The notes under the pieces: generated by a model
What the model saw: only the letters and a program-made list of their open reading frames with translations
The model's database searches: none
Told to the model about the DNA's origin: nothing
NCBI GenBank assembly: GCA_027335545.1
Contig: DAHWHV010000657.1
Location: 1 to 5,305, forward strand
DNA: 5,305 nt
Source: Clostridia bacterium
GTDB taxonomy: Bacteria > Bacillota_E > RBS10-35 > JAJYVN01
Direction of reading: 5' to 3'
Shown here: positions 1 to 3,949 of the stretch, piece after piece
Layout: each line of letters opens with the position of its first letter
How positions within the stretch are numbered: position 1 is the first letter of the stretch
Translations under genes and position numbers: made by a program

Positions 1-193
1 GCAGGGCCTCGACCCAGGCCGGTGGCACCGGGGCCCCCTGGGGGCCGCCGACCCGCTCGGCCACCAGCACCAGGACCTGGTCGTCGGTCACCAGCACATC
101 GATGATCAGCCCCTGGGAGACCGCGCCGCGCTCCGCGCCGGCCAGCGCCGCCCGGTTGAGGGCGGAGATCACCGCCCGCTTCTCCACCGCCAT
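1..193 (-). CDS. Hypothetical protein, N-terminal part (divergent gene, truncated by window edge)
   Basis: An open frame of 64 codons starts at an ATG at 193-191 and runs off the left edge. A G-rich Shine-Dalgarno-like stretch (GGGGGGCGAGG) lies about 4 nt upstream of the ATG on this strand. The protein begins MAVEKRAVISALNRAALAGA and continues with alternating hydrophobic beta-strand-like segments (LIIDVLVTDDQVLVLVAERV) and a PPAWVEAL helix start. Its spacing loosely resembles the small MIP18/DUF59 domain found at the N terminus of Mrp-type Fe-S carrier ATPases. However, the usual DPEL and GCP signatures are absent, so I do not assign that function. The gene is divergent from the flagellar operon and has its own candidate promoter at 272-280. 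I regard it as a real gene because of its start context, clean frame and promoter, but its product is unknown. Confidence 0.6.
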   Translation of the reverse strand, partial: MAVEKRAVISALNRAALAGAERGAVSQGLIIDVLVTDDQVLVLVAERVGGPQGAPVPPAWVEAL

Positions 194-242
194 CGCGCCT
201 CGCCCCCCGTCGCCGCCCGGCCTGGGGCCGCACGGCCAAACC

Positions 243-262
243 GGCCGGAGTGGACTCCGGCC
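243..262. promoter_or_regulatory. 20-bp perfect palindrome, candidate operator or 5'-UTR hairpin
   Basis: GGCCGGAGT (243-251) and ACTCCGGCC (254-262) are perfect inverted repeats around a 2-nt centre. The site lies just downstream of the minus-strand -10 (272-277), so it would cover roughly +3 to +22 of that transcript. A repressor operator often sits in this position. As RNA it could also form a 5' hairpin with a small loop. A second, shorter palindrome (GGCCG-CA-CGGCC, 226-237) lies between it and the start codon. No regulator can be named from the sequence. Confidence 0.45.
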
Positions 263-271
263 CGGGGCCTC

Positions 272-280
272 AGTATACCA
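272..280 (-). promoter_or_regulatory. Extended -10 promoter element for the divergent gene
   Basis: Read on the minus strand, 280 to 272 is TGGTATACT: an extended -10 (TGn) followed by TATACT, which matches the SigA consensus TATAAT at 5 of 6 positions. It is one of the few AT-containing islands in this region. No good -35 hexamer lies 16-18 bp upstream, which fits an extended -10 promoter. Transcription would start near 265, giving a leader of about 70 nt before the ATG at 193. Confidence 0.5.
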
Positions 281-368
281 GGCACGCGGGGCGGAAGGGG
301 TCCGCGCCGGGGTCGCCTGGTCCGGGCCAACCTACCCCCCGGCACGGCGTGCCTGAACGGGCGGGGCG

Positions 369-385
369 TGTCGAATGGTGTCGAA
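369..385 (+). promoter_or_regulatory. Tandem Spo0A boxes, pair 1
   Basis: Two perfect copies of TGTCGAA occur at 369-375 and 379-385, offset by exactly 10 bp (one helical turn). The 0A-box consensus bound by the sporulation regulator Spo0A is TGNCGAA (TTCGNCA on the other strand), and tandem boxes about one turn apart are the classical dimer-binding arrangement in Bacillus. The boxes stand out as relatively AT-containing motifs in very G+C-rich DNA. They lie 337 bp upstream of flgB and about 90 bp upstream of the divergent gene's -10, so either promoter could be the target. Binding is inferred from sequence only. Confidence 0.55.
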
Positions 386-423
386 GAGTTCTGGGCGAGT
401 TTCCCTTGGCTTGAACAGGTGCT

Positions 424-440
424 GGTCGAATGTGGTCGAA
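424..440 (+). promoter_or_regulatory. Tandem Spo0A-box-like sites, pair 2
   Basis: GGTCGAA occurs at 424-430 and 434-440, again offset by exactly 10 bp. Each copy matches the TGTCGAA 0A box at 6 of 7 positions (first T to G). With pair 1 this makes the related 15-mers TCGAATGGTGTCGAA (371-385) and TCGAATGTGGTCGAA (426-440), 55 bp apart. The repetition of the whole arrangement supports a real binding array rather than chance. The pair could be a weaker Spo0A site, or the whole array could serve another regulator that recognises TCGAA half-sites. Confidence 0.45.
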
Positions 441-525
441 ACACGAACCCCAGCGCAACGGTGAGCCCCGGGGTCGGGGATGTATGCACCGGTTGCGTGT
501 GCGGTGAACCGAAGAGTCCTTTTCC

Positions 526-595
526 GAACGGGCAAAGCCGTCGCAAGGCGGTGACGCAAAGCCACGGGCCCCTCGCGGGCAGCCGGGTTGCCGAA
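526..595 (+). promoter_or_regulatory. Cyclic di-GMP-I (GEMM-I) riboswitch aptamer
   Basis: The leader carries the diagnostic conserved blocks of the class-I c-di-GMP aptamer in order: GGGCAAAGCC (530-539), a GNRA-capped hairpin (CCGTC-GCAA-GGCGG, 538-551), GACGCAAAGCC (553-563), and GCAGCCGGGTTGCCGAAG (579-596). GGCAA (531-535) pairs with TTGCC (588-592) to close P1. The outer hairpin is very short, about 4 bp (568-571 with 577-580) with a 5-nt loop. The middle G of the GGGC block (531) corresponds, by my alignment, to the G that favours c-di-GMP, where cGAMP-type variants carry A. The aptamer sits directly in front of the flagellar operon, as a known c-di-GMP-I switch does before C. difficile flgB. 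Recognition is by motif only, not by covariance score. Confidence 0.93.
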
Positions 596-626
596 GAAAG
601 GGTGTGGGGTGCGCCCTTCTTCCGGC
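590..626 (+). promoter_or_regulatory. Antiterminator helix of the c-di-GMP riboswitch
   Basis: GCCGAAGAAAGGG (590-602) can pair with CCCTTCTTCCGGC (614-626), leaving only A599 and one C bulged and an 11-nt loop. Its 5' arm uses 590-592, which are also the 3' strand of aptamer P1. Its 3' arm uses 614-623, the 5' arm of the terminator. It therefore cannot coexist with either structure. It should form when the aptamer is empty, letting RNA polymerase read into flgB. Confidence 0.8.
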
Positions 627-647
627 TAGGGAGAATGGGCGCTTTTT
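611..647 (+). terminator. Intrinsic terminator in the flgB leader (riboswitch-controlled)
   Basis: GCGCCCTTCTTCC (611-623) pairs with GGGAGAA-T-GGGCGC (629-642) around a GGCTA loop. This gives a 13-bp stem with a single T bulge at 636 and one T-G wobble, followed immediately by TTTTT (643-647). It is the only long hairpin plus T-run in the window, which is striking at this base composition. It lies 75 nt before flgB and overlaps the antiterminator, so it should act as the OFF state of the c-di-GMP switch rather than as the end of an upstream gene. Confidence 0.85.
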
Positions 648-721
648 GCGTTGCGGTGCGAGTGGCGTTACGGGCGCCGAGGGTGGTCCGGGTGGCGGGA
701 CCGCGCAAGGGGGGGCTGGCG

Positions 722-1162
722 ATGCTCGCCGGGATGTTCGGGTCGGCTGGCCAGCGAGCCCTGGAGGGGCGCCTGGCGGAACTGGTCGCCGGCCGCACCG
801 TGCTGGCCGCGGAGGTCGCCAACGTCGAGACCCCAGGGTATCGCGCCCAGGGCGCAACCGCCTTCGCGGGGCGCCTGGCGGCCGCGCTGACCGCCCAAAT
901 GGGTGGGGTGGCGCCGGGGGCGGGCGCGGCGACGGGGGCGCAGGGCGCCCTTGCGCCCGTGCCGCTGGTGGCGCAGGCCGGGGGTGGGGCCCTGATCCCC
1001 CTGGTGGCGGAGGGGCAGGGCGGGGGCGTCGTCACCCCCAACGGCAACGGGGTCGGCCTGGACGGTGTGATGGCGCAGGTCGCCAAGAACGACCTCGGGG
1101 AGCAGGCGGTGACGCGCCAGCTGCAGTTGATCTACCAGAACCTGCAGGACGCCATCGGCTGA
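722..1162 (+). CDS. flgB: Flagellar basal-body rod protein FlgB
   Basis: FlgB is a proximal rod subunit of the flagellar basal body, exported by the flagellar type III system and assembled in the periplasmic-side axle. The 146-aa product has the N-terminal rod/hook helix with EVANVETPGY (residues 31-40), a version of the NIANxxTPGY family signature. Its C-terminal helix (about 112-146, DGVMAQVAKNDLGEQAVTRQ onward) resembles the conserved FlgB tail. The middle, about 60-104, is rich in Ala and Gly and probably replaces the variable loop domain. The ATG at 722 is chosen because AAGGGGGGG (707-715) lies 6 nt upstream; the M at 734 lacks such a site. The frame stays open back to 368, but that extension would cover the riboswitch and is not credible. 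It is the first gene of the operon, and its stop is 16 nt before the flgC start. Confidence 0.92.
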   Translation: MLAGMFGSAGQRALEGRLAELVAGRTVLAAEVANVETPGYRAQGATAFAGRLAAALTAQMGGVAPGAGAATGAQGALAPVPLVAQAGGGALIPLVAEGQGGGVVTPNGNGVGLDGVMAQVAKNDLGEQAVTRQLQLIYQNLQDAIG

Positions 1163-1178
1163 AGGGGGAGTGGGACCC

Positions 1179-1574
1179 GTGCTGTTCTCGGCCCTGGACG
1201 CCAGCGCCTCGGGCCTGACCGCCGAGCGGCTGCGCATGGATGTGATCTCCAACAACCTGGCCAACGTGAACACGACCGTGACCCCGGGCGGAGGGCCCTT
1301 CCGCCGTCAGATGGTGGAGTTCGCCGCCCTGCCGCAGGGGGCGGGTTCGCCGGGCGGGGTCGCCGTCACCGCCATCGTCGGGGATGCGGCGCCGTTCCCG
1401 TTGCGGTACGCGCCGGGCAGCCCCGGGGCGAACGCCCAGGGCTACGTGCGCATGCCCAACGTGAACGTCACCTCGAGCATGGTCGACCTGTTGGCGGCGA
1501 GCCGCGCGTACGACGCCAGCGCGGCGGTGTTCTCCGATGCCGTGAAGGTCGGGCTCAAGACCCTGCAGATGTAG
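1179..1574 (+). CDS. flgC: Flagellar basal-body rod protein FlgC
   Basis: FlgC is the second proximal rod protein and partners FlgB in the axle that passes through the cell envelope. The 131-aa product has the family N terminus MLFSALDASASGLTAERLRM followed by DVISNNLANVNTT (21-33), then PGGGPFRRQ. It ends with the conserved C-terminal block GYVRMPNVNV (88-97), SSMVDLLAASRAYDAS and KTLQM. The length is normal for FlgC (about 130-150 aa). A GTG at 1170 is also in frame, but it overlaps the Shine-Dalgarno sequence AAGGGGGAG (1162-1170). The GTG at 1179 is 8 nt downstream of that site and yields the typical FlgC N terminus, so I prefer it. The ribosome binding site begins in the flgB stop region, suggesting translational coupling. 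Confidence 0.95.
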   Translation: MLFSALDASASGLTAERLRMDVISNNLANVNTTVTPGGGPFRRQMVEFAALPQGAGSPGGVAVTAIVGDAAPFPLRYAPGSPGANAQGYVRMPNVNVTSSMVDLLAASRAYDASAAVFSDAVKVGLKTLQM

Positions 1575-1654
1575 GGCACCGGGGCTGGGGGCGCGGGCCC
1601 CGCTCGGGTGGGGCGGCCGGACGCGCGTCGAGCGGGACGAGGGGAGGGGTTCGC

Positions 1655-1954
1655 ATGCCGATCGCGCCCATTGCGCCGGCGCTGCCCGCCGCGCCCGCGG
1701 TGACGGCGGGGCAACCGGGGCCCAAGGCCTCCGGGGCCGGATTCGGTGGGGTCCTGGCGCACGCCGTAGCCGGGCTGAACGCCCTGCAGCAGGCGGCCGA
1801 TACCGCGGCCACCCAACTGGCCTCCGGCAAGGCCGCGGACCTCGCGACGGCCGTGGTGGCCGCGGAGAAGGCCAACCTCGGGCTGCAGCTGGCCGTGCAG
1901 GTGCGGAACCGGGCGATCAGCGCCTACCAGCAGATCATGACGATGCAGATCTGA
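1655..1954 (+). CDS. fliE: Flagellar hook-basal body complex protein FliE
   Basis: FliE is a small export substrate that joins the MS ring (FliF) to the proximal rod. The 99-aa product has a low-complexity Ala/Pro-rich N terminus (1-30). It is followed by the conserved FliE C-terminal helices: ASGKAADLATAVVAAEKANL (56-75), LQLAVQVRNRAISAYQQIM (78-96) and the terminal MQI. These match the usual pattern (SGK..D......A.KA.L.LQLAVQVRNK...AY.EIM.MQI). The ATG at 1655 follows a strong site GAGGGGAGGGG (1639-1649) by 5 nt. The 80-nt gap after flgC can form a GCCCC/GGGGC hairpin (1597-1614) without a T-run, so transcription probably continues through it. Confidence 0.95.
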   Translation: MPIAPIAPALPAAPAVTAGQPGPKASGAGFGGVLAHAVAGLNALQQAADTAATQLASGKAADLATAVVAAEKANLGLQLAVQVRNRAISAYQQIMTMQI

Positions 1955-1955
1955 T

Positions 1956-2115
1956 CCCGTGGCCCACCCCCGGATGTTGGGGGGGCGCCGCCGGGGGGGT
2001 ACCTGGTCGGCGCCCGTTGCGACCGGGGCGCGGCGGGGACGGCCGCGGCGCGGAACCGGGTTGGGGGCCACGCCGCCCGCGGCGCCGGGGCGCGGCAGGG
2101 GTTGTGGGCCACGGG
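1956..2115. repeat. Spacer bounded by a 12-bp perfect inverted repeat
   Basis: Almost the whole fliE-fliF spacer is enclosed by CCCGTGGCCCAC (1956-1967) and its exact reverse complement GTGGGCCACGGG (2104-2115). Inside are further palindromes: GGGCGCCG (1983-1990) with CGGCGCCC (2008-2015), CCCCC/GGGGG at 1967-1983, and CGCCGC-CC-GCGGCG (2071-2084). No target-site duplication is visible at the edges and there is no coding capacity. It may be a structured mRNA segment or a MITE-like remnant. At this G+C content some of the pairing could be chance. Confidence 0.45.
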
Positions 2116-2161
2116 GAGCAGGCCGCGGAGCTGGACGGTGCCGCCGGAGGGAGGGGAGCGC

Positions 2162-3751
2162 GTGCCGCCGCAGAGCACCATGAACCTGGGGGAGACATGG
2201 GCCTCGGTGCGGCGGCAGTGGACGGCCCTGGCCGCGGGCCAGCGGCGGGTGATCGGCGTGGCGGCCAGCCTCGCCCTGGTCGGGGGGCTGGTGGCCGCCG
2301 TGTTGGGCGCTCGGGGTCCCGCCCTCTCGCCGCTGTTCACGCACCTGACCCCCGCGGACGGCGCAGCGATCATCACCCAACTGGGTCACGACCATGTCAC
2401 CTACCGCCTGGCCAACAACGGCCGGACGATCCTCGTCCCCAAGGCGCAGGTAGGGCGCCTGCGCCTGCAACTGGCCGGGCAGGGGCTGCCCAAGGCCGGG
2501 ACCGTCGGGCTGGGCTCGGTGCTGACGCTCCCATTCGGGGCGACGCAGTTCACCCGCCAGGTCGCCTACCAGAGCGCCTTGCAGGGGGAACTGCAGCAGA
2601 CGATCGACCAGATCCACGGGGTGAAGGCGAGCCGTGTTCAGATCGTCCTGCCCCAGAACTCCACCTTCGGCGGGGGCGGCACCCCGGCCTCCGCCTCCGT
2701 GCTGGTGCAGCTGCAGCCGGGCGTCTCGCTGACGGCCGCGCAGGTGGCGGGGATCGCCCACCTGGTCGCCTCCAGCGTGCAGGGGCTCACCCCGAACGGG
2801 GTGACGGTCCTGGACCAGACCGGCCACATCCTCTGGGCCCAGGGTGGGGCAGGGTCGGCCCTCGGCGCGGGCGGAGGTGTCGGCGGCATCGCCGGGCAGG
2901 CGCAGAGCCAGCTGCAGATCCAGCAGCAGTTCGACCAGAGCCTGCAGACCCACCTCCGCCACCTGCTCGAGCAGGTCTTCGGTCCCGGGACGGTGGTCAC
3001 CCAGGTGCAGGCGCAAATGAGCTTCAACACCGGGAGCGTGACGACCAAGCTTTACTCGCCCAAGGGCAGTCCCGCGGTGGTCCGCAGCATGCAGGCCCTG
3101 AAGCAGTCGGTGAAGGGCGGGACGGCGACGGCGGGGGTGCCCGGCACGGCCGGCAACAGCTTCCCGACTTACACGGCTGGGGCTGGCGGCAAGACCTCGT
3201 CGACCTCGACGCAACTGACCCAGGACTTCGCGCTCAGCCAGCAGGACACGCGTACGGTCCTGGCCCCCGGGACGATCACGCGGCTCTCGGTGGCGGTCGT
3301 GGTGGGGGCGAAGCTGACGGCGGCGCAACTGGCCCTGGTCAAATCCACCGTCCAGGCGGCCGTGGGGGCCTACCCCGCCCAGAAGAACCAGGTCACGGTC
3401 GTGGCCATGCCCTTCAATCACGCCCTCCTGCACGGCTTGACCGCTGGGGCGCCGGTGGCGCCTGCCTCCCGCCTCCTGGTGCCGGCGCTGATCGGCGTCG
3501 GGGTGCTCCTGCTGGTGCTCGTGGTCGTCCTGGTCCTGCGCCGGCGGGCCCCGGCGGTGGGCGTCGATGACGGCGCGGGGGCGACCCTGGCCTCGGGGGT
3601 GTCCGTCGGGGTCAGCCCCGGCGCCGACGATCCGCTGGGGAGCGCGATCGCCTCTGCCCAGGCGGTGCGCGACCGCCTGCAGGGCGCCCTCAAGCAGCGA
3701 CCCGAGGATGTCGCGCGGGTCATCCGCGTCTGGCTGGACCAGACCGAGTGA
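2162..3751 (+). CDS. fliF: Flagellar MS-ring protein FliF
   Basis: FliF forms the membrane MS ring, the base on which the rod, export gate and C ring assemble. The 529-aa product has a first membrane segment at about residues 30-50 (VIGVAASLALVGGLVAAVLG). Ring-building domains follow, containing YQSALQGELQQTIDQIHGV and SRVQIVLPQNSTF, then the RBM3/beta-collar region (LEQVFGPGTVVTQVQAQMSF, GVPGT, RLSVAVVVG). A second membrane segment lies at about 438-459. A cytoplasmic tail ends in RPEDVARVIRVWLDQTE, the conserved FliG-binding motif. The length is typical of the family. The GTG at 2162 is chosen because GGAGGGAGGGGAG (2146-2158) lies a few nt upstream; the ATG at 2180 is 21 nt from it. The gene sits between two unusually long spacers (207 nt before, 198 nt after). 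Confidence 0.95.
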   Translation: MPPQSTMNLGETWASVRRQWTALAAGQRRVIGVAASLALVGGLVAAVLGARGPALSPLFTHLTPADGAAIITQLGHDHVTYRLANNGRTILVPKAQVGRLRLQLAGQGLPKAGTVGLGSVLTLPFGATQFTRQVAYQSALQGELQQTIDQIHGVKASRVQIVLPQNSTFGGGGTPASASVLVQLQPGVSLTAAQVAGIAHLVASSVQGLTPNGVTVLDQTGHILWAQGGAGSALGAGGGVGGIAGQAQSQLQIQQQFDQSLQTHLRHLLEQVFGPGTVVTQVQAQMSFNTGSVTTKLYSPKGSPAVVRSMQALKQSVKGGTATAGVPGTAGNSFPTYTAGAGGKTSSTSTQLTQDFALSQQDTRTVLAPGTITRLSVAVVVGAKLTAAQLALVKSTVQAAVGAYPAQKNQVTVVAMPFNHALLHGLTAGAPVAPASRLLVPALIGVGVLLLVLVVVLVLRRRAPAVGVDDGAGATLASGVSVGVSPGADDPLGSAIASAQAVRDRLQGALKQRPEDVARVIRVWLDQTE

Positions 3752-3754
3752 GAC

Positions 3755-3786
3755 AGCGGAGGTGGGCGCCAGCGGAGGTGGGCGCC
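3755..3786 (+). repeat. Perfect 16-bp direct repeat, two copies, after fliF
   Basis: AGCGGAGGTGGGCGCC occurs twice without a gap (3755-3770 and 3771-3786), starting 3 nt after the fliF stop codon. The unit is an imperfect reverse complement of the GGCGCAGACCCTCCGCC repeats that follow: GCGGAGG pairs with CCTCCGC and GCGCC pairs with GGCGC. The transcript could therefore form stem-loops between the two repeat families. Confidence 0.85.
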
Positions 3787-3807
3787 GGAGGGCGGTCCGC
3801 CGCCCGC

Positions 3808-3899
3808 AGGCGCAGACCCTCCGCCCGCGAGGCGCAGACCCTCCGCCCGCCGGCGCAGACCCTCCGCCTCCAGGCGCAGACCCTTCCCCTCCGCCCGCG
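3808..3899 (+). repeat. Four imperfect 21-28-bp tandem repeats in the fliF-fliG spacer
   Basis: Copies of (A/C)GGCGCAGACCCTCCGCC begin at 3808, 3830, 3851 and 3872. The fourth carries a 6-7-nt insertion (CTTCCCCTCCGCC), and a fragment GCGCAGAC follows at 3907-3914. Steps are 22, 21 and 21 bp. The repeats lie opposite in orientation to the 16-bp pair at 3755-3786. No gene is evident. Slippage-type minisatellite expansion is the simplest origin, and a dispersed repeat family is an alternative. Confidence 0.85.
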
Positions 3900-3949
3900 G
3901 GGGGCCGCGCAGACGAGCCGGGGCCCGGAGCACGAGGGGAGGCCAGGCG

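Larger units (their letters stand above)
194..721. other. Divergent intergenic control region
   Basis: This 528-nt stretch has no convincing gene. It separates the minus-strand gene from flgB. In order it holds the minus-strand leader with two perfect palindromes (226-237 and 243-262), a minus-strand extended -10, a small palindrome GGCACGGCGTGCC (341-353), and two tandem pairs of Spo0A-box-like sites. A c-di-GMP-I riboswitch with antiterminator and terminator follows, and then a 74-nt post-terminator leader ending in the flgB ribosome binding site (AAGGGGGGG, 707-715). I found no convincing SigA promoter for the + strand. The best candidates are weak: TGGACT/TATACC at 251-279 with a 17-bp spacer, an isolated TTGAAC at 411-416, and TATGCA at 483-488. 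No SigD (sigma-28) consensus was seen. Confidence 0.7.

Noticed and set aside
411..439. SigA promoter with TTGAAC (411-416) as the -35 for the flagellar operon.
   Set aside because: At 16-19 bp spacing the downstream hexamers fall in GGTCGAA repeats and do not resemble a -10, so I could not support a promoter here.
589..595. TGCCGAA, a further match to the Spo0A box consensus TGNCGAA.
   Set aside because: It is part of the conserved 3' block of the c-di-GMP-I aptamer, so RNA conservation explains it, and it has no tandem partner.
368..721. In-frame N-terminal extension of flgB back to 368 (or to the ATG at 635).
   Set aside because: It would translate through the riboswitch and terminator, shows no FlgB-like sequence, and has poor start signals. 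The ATG at 635 lies inside the terminator stem with its G-rich site only 1 nt away. The ATG at 722 has correct spacing.
1597..1614. Terminator between flgC and fliE (GCCCC/GGGGC hairpin).
   Set aside because: No T-run follows and the stem is only 5 bp. The gene order demands read-through.
3755..3914. CRISPR-like array.
   Set aside because: The units are contiguous, 16-22 bp, imperfect and without unique spacers of 30 bp or more, and no cas gene is near. This is a tandem minisatellite.
3808..3949. Small protein gene in the fliF-fliG spacer encoding Pro- or Arg-rich repeats.
   Set aside because: There is no independent start codon in the fliG frame. The other frame gives only G+C-biased low complexity, and the first repeat step (22 bp) breaks the frame.
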